Shown here: positions 1 through 9,467 of the stretch, one piece after another
Position numbering within the stretch: position 1 is the first letter of the stretch
Layout: every line of letters starts with the position of its first letter
Origin: Heloderma charlesbogerti
Taxonomy: Eukaryota; Chordata; Lepidosauria; Squamata; Helodermatidae
Reading direction: 5' to 3'
Length of the DNA: 64,000 bases
Assembly (NCBI GenBank): GCA_026122225.1
Contig: JANEZZ010002698.1
Span: forward strand, 699,647 to 763,646
Notes under the pieces: model-generated
Database searches by the model: none
Seen by the model: the letters and a program-made list of their open reading frames with translations, nothing else
What the model was told of the DNA's origin: nothing
Made by a program: the position numbers and the translations under genes

Positions 1-14
1 AATCAATTCGATTA

Positions 15-84
15 AGGTGCAGCCCGATGCATGTTCAGACCGAAAAAGAGTCCCACAACTCCCAGCATTCCCCAGGCAGCATGG
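15..84. mobile_element. Palindromic MITE, family M1, left-arm fragment
   Basis: This stretch matches the left arm of the complete palindromic element at 27562-27697: a CAATCC/ATGCATGTT outer part, then an A-rich AGTCC block, then CAACTCCCAGCATTCCCCA. The right arm is missing. It lies just upstream of a hAT insertion and may itself sit in older L2 sequence. Identification is by eye. Confidence 0.6.
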
Positions 85-111
85 CTCTGTGGAATGCAGA
101 GACGACTCAGG

Positions 112-700
112 TAGGGATGTACGAATCTTTCCGATCTGGGGCATCCGTGGTGATGGGGGGGGGGTTGCGGTAGCTGTGATAGGCTATGTATATATTTACG
201 TAGCCTATCACGGCAAAAGGCAGGGACGCAAACAGTGTAGCGGCTGCCATTTGCGTCCCTGCCTTTTGCCGTGATAGGCTACGTAGATATGTATTTATTT
301 ATTATTAAATTTATTAATCGCCTATCTGGCTGGTCACCCAGCCACTCTGGGAGATGAAGGGCAAGTATATACTATGTATATATAGTAGTATATACTATAG
401 TATATACTACGTAAGTATAGGATACTTACGTAGCCTATCACAGCTTGGCAGGGACGCAAATGGCGGCCGGCGTGGCGACCACCGTTTGCGGCTGCAGCCT
501 GGCAGCAGCCAGGAGATGACCCGGAGCCACCGCCGCTGCAGCTGCCGCCAGAGCTGCCGCCACTGCCAGGTAGGCTCCATCCCGGGGGATTCCACGGGGT
601 GGTGGTGGGGATTGCCCCCTTCTGCCACAGACTCTGGGGGGCTGGATTCTAAAGAATCCGGCCTCACTGGAGTCCGTGGCGGAATTCTCCAACATCCCTA
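112..700. mobile_element. Non-autonomous hAT element, family H1, copy 1
   Basis: The ends are short inverted repeats, TAGGGATGT and ACATCCCTA. The flanks carry an 8-bp target duplication, gactcagg (104-111) and gacttggg (701-708), 6 of 8 identical, as expected of the hAT superfamily. No transposase is encoded. The interior holds hairpins built from a GATAGGCTACGTA block and a GCAGGGACGCAAATGGCGGC block in both orientations, and an AT-rich palindrome around 365-413. The last 140 bases closely match the end of the second copy at 23959-24617. The insertion lies within or at the edge of an L2 LINE that continues from 701. Confidence 0.75.
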
Positions 701-2858
701 GACTTGGGTGGTTGACACGATCGTGCCCAAGCGCCCTCTCCCTCTGAGCAGAGCCCAGTCAGCTCTTTGGTATACACCTGAGCTGAAGGCAATGAAGCAA
801 GGGGGGAGATGGCTAGAATGCAGGTAGAGGAAAACTCATGCCGAGTCTGACTGAACACAGATTATCGAGCCTACTCTGTGGCGGTGAGGGTGGCAAAGAG
901 AGAGTTCTTTTCCACCGACATTTCTTCTCAGTGTCGTCCAGCAGAGCTTGTCTTAGTGGTTCGCAGCTGGTTACATTCTGGGCCAGGGAGAGAGACTGTG
1001 GAACCCTCAGTTGCATGCTGTGACGAGTTTGAAGATAAGTTGCACAGATTCGTCATGAACTGGACACCACGATTAATGCAGTTTCATTGGTGGAGGCATT
1101 CAGAGCACCATCTGGTCCAGTTTTATTGGATGAGTTTCAGTTATTGAGGCCTGAGGATGCGGACAAGGTGCTTGGCCACGTCCGATCGACCACTTGTGTG
1201 CTCGACCTTGCCCTTCATGGCTTATTACATCAAACAAGGAGGGGATGTCTGGCTGGGTCCAGGAGGGTGTAAATTCCTCCTTGAGAGAAGGAGTGGTGCT
1301 GGCCTCTTTAAAAGAGGTGCTAATTAGACCACTCCTGAAAAAGCCTAACTTGGACCCGGAGGACGTTAACAATTATAGGCCAGTGGCCAACATCCCCTTC
1401 CTGGGCAAGGTGCTTGAGCAGGTGGTTGCAGGACAGCTCCAGGCACTCTTGAATGAAACAGATTATCTAGATTCATTTCAATCGGGCTTGAGCCCTGGTT
1501 TTGGAAAGGAAACTGCCTTGGTCGCCCTGTCGGATGACCTCTGCCGGGAGAGGGACAGAGAGTGTGACCCTGTTGATTCTCCTGGACCTCTCAGTGGCTT
1601 TTGATACCATCAACCATGGTATCCTTCTGGAGAGGTTGTCTGGGTTGGGAGTTGGAGGCACTGCACTACAGTGGTTCCGCTCCTACTTGGATGGCTGATT
1701 CCAGAAGGTGGTGCTGGGGGATTATTGCTCTGTGCCATGGCAATTGTGCCATGGGGTTCCACAGGGCTCTATTTTATCCCCCCTGCTGTTCAACATCTAC
1801 AAAAACTGCTAGGGGAAGTTATCCTGGGCATGGTAATGGACTGGATGAGAGCCAATAAACTGAAACTCAATCCCGACAAGACAGAGGTACTGTTAGAGGG
1901 TGGTTCGTCTGCCTGGCTAGGTGATATTCAACCTGTTCTGGAGAGGGTTGCACTCCCCCTAAAGGATCACGTTCATAGTTTAGGGGTGCTCTTGGATCCA
2001 GACCTGTCACTTGAGGCACAGGTGAACTCAGTGGCACGGAGCACTTTTTATCAGCTTAGGCTGGAATACCAACTACACCGTTATCTGGACAGAGATAGCC
2101 TAGCTACAGTTATCCATGCTCTGACAACTTCTCATCTAGATTGCTGCAGTGCGTTATACATGGGGCTGCCTTTGAAAATGGTCCGGAAACTTCAGCTGGT
2201 CCAAAACAGGGCAGCAAGATTGTTAACAGGGACTGGCCAACGAGCTCATATTACACAATACTTTTCCAGCTGCACTGGCTGCCAGTCCATTTCCGGGCCA
2301 GATTCAAAGTGCTGGTGTTAACATTCAAAGCCCTTAATGGCTTGGGGCCAGGTTATCTGAAGGATCACCTCCTCCCATATGTGCCCACCTGGACCTTAAG
2401 ATCATCCTCAGCAGCCCTTCTCCGTGAGCCCCTGCCAAAGGAAGTGAGGCAGGTGGTTACTAGGAAGAGGGCTTTTTCTGCTGTGGCACCCCGGCTGTGG
2501 AAAGAGCTCCCTAGTGAGGTTTGCCTTACACCTACATTGTATTCCTTCTGGCACCAGGTGAAGACCTTTTTATTTTCCCAGGCATTTTAGCATTTTAGCT
2601 TTCTAGACTTTTAGCTTTGCTGTTTTAAATCTGTATTTTAAATCCCTGCATTGCTGCTAGGTTTTATTCTGGTTTTATTCTGCTTGCATTGTTATACTGT
2701 GGTTTTAATGTTTTATATATTTTATATTGTTTTATTGTGTGCTCTTTGGTTTTAATTTTTGTGAACTGCCCAGGGAGCTTCGGCTATTGGGCAGTATATA
2801 AATGAAATGGAATGAATGAATGAATGACTAAATAAATAAATAAATAAATAAATAAAAT
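701..2858 (+). mobile_element. L2-clade LINE, 5'-truncated, with 3' tail
   Basis: A decayed L2/CR1-superfamily retrotransposon. The region between endonuclease and RT begins near 701. Reverse transcriptase pieces follow in several frames: RPVANIPFLGKVLEQ (from about 1378), a [16 protein letters not shown] motif (about 1588), and a C-terminal stretch ending in the ALYMGLPL and LQLVQNRAARLL signatures (about 2150-2230). The C-terminal domain ends near 2590. The 3' UTR is T-rich and ends in the GAACTGCCCAGGGAGCTTCGG block and an AATAAA/AATG repeat tail at 2800-2857. Several frameshifts and stops make it inactive. Similar 3' ends occur at 4768, 7015 and 21664. Confidence 0.8.
1194..2590 (+). pseudogene. 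L2 reverse transcriptase remnant (frameshifted)
   Basis: Coding remnant of the L2 LINE. The RT palm is visible in overlapping pieces at 1194-1604, 1501-1698 and 1671-2321, with the C-terminal domain continuing at 2141-2590 in another frame. The FxDD catalytic motif was not seen and the segment expected to hold it (about 1700-1830) appears shortened. At least three frame changes are needed to follow the protein, so it cannot make a working polymerase. Confidence 0.75.
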
Positions 2859-2912
2859 GCTGGGAGTTGTAGGACTTTTTTTCTGTCTAAACATACATAG
2901 GGCTGTGCCCTT
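2859..2912. mobile_element. MITE family M1, right-arm fragment
   Basis: The bases TGCTGGGAGTTGTAGGAC, a T-run, TTCTGTCTAAACATACATAGG and TGTGCCCTTA reproduce the right arm of the palindrome at 27562-27697. It directly follows the L2 AT-rich tail. The left arm is absent. Confidence 0.6.
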
Positions 2913-2924
2913 AGTTGATTGGGG

Positions 2925-2990
2925 CAATGTTCAAGAATGCTGGAAGTTGTAGTCTACAACTTCTGGAGGGCCACCCACATTGACTTCCCT
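2925..2990. mobile_element. Possible fragment of palindromic hAT-like family H3
   Basis: A short inverted pair, GGAAGTTGTAGTC and CTACAACTTCTGGAGGGCCAC, resembles the CATCTGGAGGGCCAC end of the palindromic family seen at 38245, 45178 and 46485. Weakly supported. Confidence 0.35.
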
Positions 2991-3189
2991 CAGTTAACTC
3001 ACTCTCCTAGATATAAAGAATGCTTTCCTAATGCAAAATGGTTCTTTCCCACAGACATATACCAAACAGTGCATAGAACTGTTTCTATGCACCATGAACT
3101 TTAAGAATTAGATTAAGAAGGGAGAAAGAAAGATTGGGGGAAAGAAGAACCACACTGGGAAAAATAATACTTTCTTAGCATCCTAAATT

Positions 3190-4554
3190 GATGACAGTAT
3201 TCCAGCTGAGCTATTTAAAATCCTAAAAGATGATGCTGTTAAAGTGCTGCACTCAATATCCCAACAAATTTGGAACACTCAACAATGGCTGCAAGACTGG
3301 AAAAGGTCAGTTTACATTCCAATTCCAAAGAAGGGCAATGCCAAAGAGTGTTCAAACTACCGCACAATTGCGCTCATTTCACATGCCAGCAAGGTGATGC
3401 TCAAAATCCTACAAGCTAGGCTTCAGCAGTATGCGAACTGAGAACTACCGGAAGTACGAGCTGGGTTTCGAAGAGGCAGAGGAACTAGAGATCAAATCGC
3501 CAACATTCGCTGCATCATGGAGAAAGCAAGAGAATTCCAGAAAAACGTCTATTTCTGCTTCATTGACTACGCTAAAGGCTTTGATTGTGTGGATCACAAC
3601 AAACTGTGGCAAATTCTGAAAGTGATGGGAGTACCAGACCACCTTACCTGTCTCCTGAGAAACCTGTACGAGGGTCAAGAAGCAACAGTACGAACCAGAC
3701 ATGGAACAACCGAGTGGTTCAAAATTGGGAAAGGAGTACAACAAGGCTGCATATTGTCGCCCTGCTTATTTAACTTATATGCAGAGTACATCATGAGAAA
3801 CGCCGGGTTGGATGAATCAGAGGTCGGAATTAAGATTGCTGGGAGAATTAACAACCTCCGATATGCAGATGGTACCACCCTAATGGCAGAAAGCAAAGAG
3901 GATCTAAAGAGCCTCTTGTTGAGGGTGAAAGAGGAGAGTGCAAAAGCTGGTTTGAAACTCAACATTAAAAAAATGAAGATCATGGCATCTGGCCCCATCA
4001 CTTCCTGGCACATAGAAGGGGAAGAAAAGGAAGCAGTGACAGATTTTACTTTCTTGGGCTCCAAGATCACCGCAGACGGTGACTGTAGCCATGAAATTAA
4101 AAGACGCTTGCTCCTTGGGAGGAAAGCTATGGCAAACCTAGACAGCATAGTAAGAAGCAGAGACATCACCTTGCCGACAAAGGTCCATCTAATCAAAGCT
4201 ATGGTTTTCCCAGTAGTAATGTATGGCTGTGAGAGCTGGACTATAAGGAAGGCTGAGCGCCGAAGAATCGATGCTTTCGAACTGTGGTGCTGGAGAAGAC
4301 TCTTACGAGTCCCCTGGACTGCAAGGAGGTCCAATCAGTCCATCCTAAAGGAAATCAACCCTGACTGCTCATTGGAAGGACAGATACTGAAGCTGAAGCT
4401 CAAATATTTTGGCCACCTAATGCGAAGAGAAAACTCTCTGGAAAAGACCCTGATGCTGGGAAAGACTGAAGGCAAAAGGAGAAGGGGACGGCAGAGGATG
4501 AGATGGCTAGATAGCATCACCAATGCAATGAATATGGACTTGAGCATGCTCTAG
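3190..4554 (+). pseudogene. BovB reverse transcriptase, truncated and mutated
   Basis: Reverse transcriptase of the truncated BovB copy. The frame opens before 3244, is broken by TGA at 3439-3441 where the full-length copy has CGA (a CpG-type C-to-T change), and continues open from 3517 to 4554. The catalytic YADD motif reads YADG (about 3860-3871), removing an essential aspartate. One codon is missing just upstream (IINN in the other copy, INN here). A TAG at 4552 ends the frame where the other copy reads CGG. The enzyme is therefore inactive. The long opposite-strand frame at 3675-4334 is a shadow. Confidence 0.85.
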
Positions 4555-4642
4555 GAGAGAGCGCAGGACAGGAAGGCCTGGCGTGCTATGGTCCATGGGG
4601 TCATGAAGAGTCAGACACGACTGAACTACTGAACAACAACAA
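3190..4642 (+). mobile_element. RTE-BovB LINE, 5'-truncated copy
   Basis: From GATGACAGTATTCCAGC onward this copy aligns almost base for base with 36143-37606 of the full-length BovB in this window. It holds the RT domain, the C-terminal domain and the diagnostic BovB 3' end (a GTCCATGGGGTC block, then AGAGTCAGACACGACTGAA and a CAACAACAAA tail). It is truncated at the 5' side, as is usual for target-primed LINE insertion. The plus orientation places it antisense to the RASL10A intron that holds it. Confidence 0.9.
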
Positions 4643-4767
4643 AGCATCCTAAAGCTATTAAAGCTACTAAATCTAAAGCAAAATCCCATGAAGATAGAAC
4701 TTCAAGATCATTCAAATCCCATGGCCTCCAGTTTTGCTCCCTTCACTTTGACTACCATATCTGCCTA

Positions 4768-5309
4768 CTCCAGAAACTTCAGCTGGTCCAGAACAGGGCA
4801 GCAAGACTGTTAATGGGTCCTGGCCAACAAGATCACATTACGCCAGTCCATTTCCAGCTGCACTGGCTGCCAGTCCATCTGAAGGATCGCCTCCTCCCAT
4901 ATGTACCAGGCTGGACCCCAAGATCATCTTCAGCGGTCCTTCTCTGTGAGCCCCTGCCCAAGGAAGTGAGGTGGGTGGCTACCAGGAGGAGGGCCTTTTC
5001 TGCTGTGGCCCCCCTGCTGTAGAATGAGCTCCCTAGAAAGGTTCACCTACGCTGTACTCCTTTCAGCACCAGATGAAGATCTTTTTATTTTCCCAGCATT
5101 TTAGCACTCTAGTCTTTAGCTCTGCTGTTCTAAATCAGTATTTTAAATCTCTGCATTGCTGCTAGGTTTTATTCTGGTTGTACTTTTATATTGTAATTTT
5201 AAGCTTTCATATTTTATCATGTTTTATGCTGTACCTTGTGGTTTTAATTTTTGTGACTCGCCCAGAAAGCTTTGGCTATTGGGTGGTATAGAAATGAAAT
5301 AAAAAATAA
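4768..5309 (+). mobile_element. L2 LINE 3' end
   Basis: The C-terminal RT segment (LQLVQNRAARLL-type start near 4780, then SSSAVLLCEPLPKEVRWVATRRRAFSAVAP at about 4930-5020) is followed by the same T-rich 3' UTR and AAATGAAATAAAA end as the L2 at 701-2858. An internal deletion of about 90 bases lies near 4866 relative to that copy. Confidence 0.75.
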
Positions 5310-5346
5310 GTCCCATTGAGTTCAATGGGGCTTACTCCTAGGTAGG
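5309..5346 (+). repeat. Short interspersed repeat R4 fragment
   Basis: The block AAGTCCCATTGAGTTCAATG plus GGGCTTACTCCTAGGTAGG recurs in variant form at 11130-11262, 29577-29760 and 48400-48482. It is a common lizard-type low-length repeat; its class is not clear from this window. Confidence 0.5.
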
Positions 5347-5464
5347 TGGGGAAAGGACTGCTCAGTAAGCTTAAAATGGCCGATTTAACAGAGAAGCGCA
5401 TTTGGATGGGAGGCAGAAAAGATTATTAGTGGGATCTTACAAACTTCTAGCATTACTTAGGGAT

Positions 5465-5642
5465 ATAAGAAGTTGCTCTAGACCAGAAAAGACTGTTTGC
5501 CCATCCAGGTCACCATGGCAGTAGCTTTGCAGGGCCTGAAGCAGAGGAGGGTCTTTTCCCATCCCTGCCCCTGACCTTTATAACTGGAGATGGCATAGAT
5601 TGAACTTGTGGTCTTTTCCATGCAAAGCACGTGCTTTACCTC
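5465..5642 (-). mobile_element. tRNA-derived SINE, family S1, minus strand, decayed
   Basis: Read on the minus strand it gives a tRNA-like head (GTAAAGCACGTGCTTTGCATG, then a box-B-like GTTCAATC) followed by the body seen in the better copies at 6293 and 18000. The 3' end fades near 5465. Confidence 0.5.
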
Positions 5643-5668
5643 TGTTTTTTTCCCCTTAGAAAGACAAA

Positions 5669-6122
5669 ATAGACAAAGAAATACCTTTCATCTGCTCTAT
5701 TTCTGTGGCTGCAAGGACATGCAAGCTTTATGTTATGCAGATGTCTTCACCAGGAAGAATACAGCCTTTCCCTCATAACCAACAAAGGGCCCTGTGGTAC
5801 AGAGCCTGCAAACTTTTACACCAAGAGAAGGCAATCCAATTTTTAAAGACTGCTTTAAAAAGAATAATCTAAGGGTGCCATGCTATGCATGTTTCAACCG
5901 AAAGAAAGTCTGTCTTTTTTCTGTCTAAGCATACATAGGATTGTGCCCTAACTTTCTGGTGTCAATACAATGATACTCTCTACCACAACTTGCCTGTCCT
6001 TCACATGTAGAGTTCACCCACATACAGGGGTGCTGCCAGGGCAGGGCTTTGGGGCAGACGTCTGGGGCGTCACTTGGCAAAAGATGCAGGAAGGCCTGTG
6101 AAAGCAGCAGCGCTGTCCTACC
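5669..6122 (+). repeat. Long inverted-repeat segment, arm A
   Basis: This segment recurs in opposite orientation inside the hAT element at 7355-7871 (arm B about 7430-7795). A 77-base block, 5804-5880, is identical to the reverse complement of 7585-7661. Homology with gaps runs from GAAATACCTTTCATC at 5669 to GCTGTCC near 6115. Arm A lacks the hAT terminal repeats that flank arm B. It contains an M1 MITE relic at 5871-5954. No coding capacity is apparent. Confidence 0.7.
5871..5954. mobile_element. MITE family M1, internally deleted copy
   Basis: AAGGGTGCCATGCTATGCATG at the left and CATACATAGGATTGTGCCCTAA at the right are the two M1 ends, joined by a short AAAGAAAGTC/TTTTTTCTGTC centre. The same deleted form sits at the same relative place in arm B (7519-7597), so it predates the duplication. 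Confidence 0.65.
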
Positions 6123-6159
6123 AGATTTTGAAGCAAGTGAAGTAATATACATTGCCTTC

Positions 6160-6275
6160 CAAAGCAGAGGTATTGAACCTCTTTCAGCCCGGGTGCTGGA
6201 TCCAATTTCAGAGAAACTCTGTGGGGAGGAATGCATTCCAATGGTGGGAGGGGCTGAAGGCAAAAGGGGGTGAGG
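6160..6275 (-). mobile_element. hAT-like repeat, family H4, minus-strand fragment
   Basis: On the minus strand it reads CCCCTTTTGCCTTCAGCCCC, a TGGAATGC block, TCTCTGAAATTGGATCCAG and CTGAAAGAGGTTCAA, matching 12055-12200 and 38412-38550. A fragment of an old non-autonomous element. Confidence 0.5.
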
Positions 6276-6292
6276 CCAGTATACTCCAAATA

Positions 6293-6486
6293 CCAGGATA
6301 TTAGCTCAGTGTGATAGAGCCCCCGCTTTGCATGCAGAGGGTCCCAGGTTCGATCCCCAGCTTCTCCAAGTAAGGCTGGAAAAACTCCTGCCTGAAACCC
6401 TGGAGAGCTGCTGCCAGTCTGGGTCAACAGTACTGGGCTAGATGGACCAGTGGTCTGACCCAGTATAAGGCAGTTTCCTATGATCC
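6293..6486 (+). mobile_element. tRNA-derived SINE, family S1
   Basis: The head resembles a tRNA gene with an A-box-like TTAGCTCAGTGTGATAGAGC and a clear B box GGTTCGATCCC. The body (CCTGGAGAGCTGCTGCCAGTC, then GGGCTAGATGGACCAGTGGTCTGACC) and the end GTATAAGGCAGTTTCCTATG match the copies at 17331 and 18000. It would be transcribed by RNA polymerase III if the promoter still worked. It is not a functional tRNA gene. Confidence 0.8.
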
Positions 6487-6596
6487 TAAAGCTCTTGCTT
6501 TAAGAAGAGCTTTGAGCTACAGGAGAGGCATTCCAAACTTTTAGAATGGAGGAAAAAACTGCACAAAAGCTGGGAAACCACACAGTGATTGGAGGT

Positions 6597-6966
6597 TAGG
6601 GGAAAGAGAAGACTGAGGGGAGATATGATAGCACTCTTCAAGTACTTGAAAGGTTGTCACAGAGAGGAAGGCCAGGATCTCTTCTCCATCATCCCAGAGT
6701 GCAGGACACGGAATCATGGGCTCAAGTTACAGGAAGCCAGATTCCGGCTGAACATTAGGAAAAACTTCCTGCCTGTTAGAGCAATATGACAATGGAACCA
6801 ATCCCCTAGGGAGGCGGTGGGCTCTCCCACGCCGGAGGCGTTCAAGACGAGGCTGGACAGCCATCTGTCAGGGATGCTCTGACTTGGATCCCTGCATTGA
6901 GCAGGGGGTTGGACTCGATGGCCTTGTAGGCCCCTTCCAACCCTACTATTCTATGATTCTATGAAA
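6597..6966 (+). mobile_element. CR1 LINE 3' end
   Basis: Contains the conserved CR1 C-terminal coding tail (AACATTAGGAAAAACTTCCTG, then CACGCCGGAGGCGTTCAAGAC) and the closing GAGCAGGGGGTTGGACTCGATGG block, ending in the CR1-specific ATTCTATGATTCTATG repeat at 6950-6964. A severely 5'-truncated insertion. Confidence 0.85.
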
Positions 6967-7014
6967 ATGGGGCCAGGGATTTGGTCCCCTCGGTAACTCC
7001 AGAGGGCTGGATTA

Positions 7015-7240
7015 CTTTTTCAGTTTATCTTATATCTGGTATTGTATTTAAAATTTCTGCACTGCTGCTAGCTTCTGTTTGGTTCTGATTTTATTTTTAC
7101 ATTGTAGTTTTAAGCTTTTAAACTTTTTGTAAATATTGTATTTTATTGTCTTACACTTTATAGCTTTAATTGTTGTGAACTGCCCAAAGAACTTCAGCTA
7201 TTTGGGGGTGTAAAAGTGTGAAAAATAAATAAATAAATTT
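7015..7240 (+). mobile_element. L2 LINE 3' UTR
   Basis: T-rich 3' UTR with the GCACTGCTGCTAG block, then GTGAACTGCCCAAAGAACTTC and an AAATAAATAAATAAA tail, as in the L2 at 701-2858 but more diverged. Confidence 0.7.
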
Positions 7241-7354
7241 GGTTCCTGGGCCTGAAATTCTACACACTTGATCTAAGGGGGGCAGGGAGACATCCTAAGA
7301 CACTTGTCAAGAGTTTGAAATTACTTCAAGCCACTGACAAAAAGTTGACAGCCC

Positions 7355-7871
7355 CAGTGCAGGCTGGTGGCTCCAATGTCAGTGGGGTGGTGAATCCATT
7401 CTGGGTTTCAGTCAGAACCAGTCAGGACTCTAAAGGACAGCTATGTTCACAGGCGTTCCTGCATCTTCTGCCCCAAAGCCCTACCCTGAGAGTGTCACTG
7501 TATTGACACCAGAAAGTTAGGGTGCAATCCTATGTAAGTTTAGACAGAAAAAAAGTCTTTCTTTCTGTCTAAACATGCATAGAATGGCACCCTTAGATTA
7601 TTCTTTTTAAAGCAGTCTTTAAAAATTGGATTGCCTTCTCTTGGTGTAAAAGTTTGCAGGCTTTCAAGTACCACAAGGCCCTTTGTTAGGTATAAGGGGA
7701 AGGCAGTATTCTTCCTGACGAAGACCTCTGCATAACATAAAAGCTCACATGTCCTTGCAGCCACAGAAATTGAGCCGATGAAAGGTATTTCTTTAGAGTC
7801 CTGACTGGTTCGGACTGAAACCCGGAGTAGATTCACCGCCCCGCTGACATCGCAGCCACCAGCCTCCCCTG
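7355..7871. mobile_element. Non-autonomous hAT element, family H2, long form (517 bp)
   Basis: The ends are long inverted repeats of about 75 bases: CAGTGCAGGCTGGTGGCTCC at the left and, inverted, CCACCAGCCTCCCCTG at the right, each followed inward by the GTTTCAGTC/GACTCTAAAG block. The flanks gacagccc (7347-7354) and gactgtcc (7872-7879) agree at 6 of 8 positions, fitting an 8-bp hAT target duplication. The interior is the reverse complement of 5669-6122. The element lies in RASL10A intron 1, its edge 71 bases from the splice donor. Shorter family members are at 12644, 9468 and 45935. Confidence 0.75.
7519..7597. mobile_element. MITE family M1, internally deleted copy
   Basis: Ends GTTAGGGTGCAATCCTATG and CATGCATAGAATGGCACCCTTA flank a short AAAGTCTTTCTTTC centre. 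It is nested in the H2 element at 7355-7871 and is the counterpart of 5871-5954. Confidence 0.65.
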
Positions 7872-7942
7872 GACTGTCCTGCACTATGGACCCTCCAGGG
7901 GAGCTTGGAGGGGGGGACGGAGCAAAGGAGCCTGGCACTCAC

Positions 7943-8158
7943 CTGGCAGCTGTTGGCTGGGAAAGCCGTAAGGTAGGGGACATCCAGTATCTTCATGTCG
8001 TACATGCTCCCGTTGAAGATGACCGAGGGCCGGTACGTGTAGCGACCCTCCGTCGGGCTATACGTCTCCGTAAAATCCTGGTGCAAGAACTGGCGGATGA
8101 TGGCGGTTTTGCCCGCCTTCGGGGCTCCCAGGACGGCCACGGTCAGCGTCTCCACCAT
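7943..8158 (-). CDS. RASL10A: RASL10-family small GTPase, first coding exon (probably RASL10A)
   Basis: This exon encodes the first 72 residues of a Ras-like GTPase, a plasma-membrane or nucleolar signalling protein in mammals. The start is ATG at 8158-8156 in a good Kozak setting (ACC before, G after). Residues 11-18 read GAPKAGKT, a P-loop that binds the nucleotide phosphates. Residues 19-25 read AIIRQFL and residue T36 is the switch I threonine equivalent, followed by a YRPSV stretch. The usual DxxG motif is replaced by ILDVP (57-61), and FPAN follows, as in RASL10 proteins. AIIRQFL and YRPxV fit RASL10A better than RASL10B. The exon ends in phase 0 after codon 72 at a consensus donor CAG|GTGAGT (donor GT at 7942-7941). 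The remaining exons, with the NKxD and SAK motifs, must lie beyond base 1, so intron 1 exceeds 7.9 kb. The CpG island at 8000-9430 is the likely promoter. Confidence 0.88.
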
Positions 8159-9430
8159 GGTCCGCTTTCAGCACCCTGGACAGCCCCGGGCTCCTCCCGC
8201 CCCGCCCGGCGAGCGGGAGAGGCGGAGGGGAGAAGGATGGTCGGTTTCAAGGCGTCCCCCTCCGAAGCGGCATGATGGCACGGTGGCCGGGGGGAGGGGG
8301 GAGGCGGCTTCGAGTTTGTGTTGCTCCTCTTGGGGGCGAACCCTGGCTCCGTCCCCCCGTCTTCAGATGCTCCTCCGTTGCCGTGGACGCAAAGCGGCTC
8401 CTCCTCCCCCAGCCCCGAACACACAGCCCTCGCCCCCCCCTCACCACAGCCCTACCAGCTCCCCGCAACTTTGCGCCCGTCGAGCCGCTGTCGAGGCTGA
8501 TAGCTCAGCCGCTGCAAAGAGGAGGCGAAGGTTTCTTTGGCGGGACCAGGAGCCACAAAAGCACAGCAGCGCGGGGTGAGGATCCCATCCGCGCCCGGGC
8601 TGGGCCACGGGGTCGTTGGGGCTCCGGAGCTGAAGGGCAGCGTCGCCTCGGAACCGCTCCGCTGCCACGGCTCGCCCCGCTCCGGGACTCGAGTCACTCA
8701 AGGGCTCGGGAAATGAGGGTAGAAAGGAGGCTGCCGAGAGAAGTTGCCAGATGTTGGAGAAGGGCTGGGGGGAGATGGAAAGCGGGAGGCGGCGGGACGT
8801 GTTCGCACGGCGCCTCCACCAGGCTCCGGATTCTGGCTCCGAATCGCCACGCACTCCGCCTGGCTGCGCGGGCGCCCTGCCGGGGTGCAGCCGGGCGGGT
8901 GCCCGCAGCAGCCCCACAGCCTCCGCCGGCGCCCTCCCGGGTCCGCCCTCTCATGCCGGACCCTGGCGTTGCCCGCAGGGGCGCCCGCGGCCGCCGCCGG
9001 CGAGCTCTCCCGGGGAGGGCCGGCGGCCGCCCCTCCGCGCCCGGAGCGCGGCGGCCCGAGGCAGGGCAGCCGAGCGCATCGCCCTTGCGCGGGCTCCCGC
9101 TCAGCACCCTGGACAGCGGCACTGCGGCGCCAGCTCCGGCGGCGGCTTCTGCTGCCTCGGCCGGCCGAGCTGGCCGCGCCCGCCGCGGGCCGCCGACGCC
9201 GCGAGGGAGGCAGCGGAGAGACACCCGGGATGCCTCGCCGGAGAGGGCGAGCACGTGAGAAGGGCGAGGCGCGGGCAGCGCGAGGCGGCGAGCCGCAGCA
9301 GCAGCGGGGGAGGCGGCGCGCCTTGCTCGGCCGGGGCTGGGGAGCGCTCGGCGAAGACATCCAGCCAGAGGGAGGCAGCGGGGGGGAGGCGGGGAGGCAA
9401 GGAGGGAGGTGTTCCGAGGCGGTGGAAGCC
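8000..9430. promoter_or_regulatory. CpG island, likely RASL10A promoter and 5' UTR
   Basis: A GC-rich stretch dense in CpG, in contrast to the CpG-poor sequence on both sides. It covers the first RASL10A coding exon and extends about 1.3 kb upstream on the minus strand. GC-box-like GGGGCGG or CCGCCC motifs are frequent and no TATA box is evident, as is usual for a CpG-island promoter. The transcription start cannot be fixed from sequence alone. Long open frames here in all phases are a side effect of GC richness and are not called as genes. Confidence 0.8.
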
Positions 9431-9467
9431 CCCCAGTCCGTATCCGTGGATTATGCCTGTATTAAAG

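Noticed and set aside
3675..4334. Minus-strand open frame of 219 codons, with a matching one at 36627-37289
   Set aside because: Both lie exactly opposite the BovB reverse transcriptase and share its divergence; they are shadows.
6293..6370. tRNA gene, also at 17331 and 18000
   Set aside because: The A and B boxes are present but the copies continue into a common SINE body and do not fold into a full cloverleaf.
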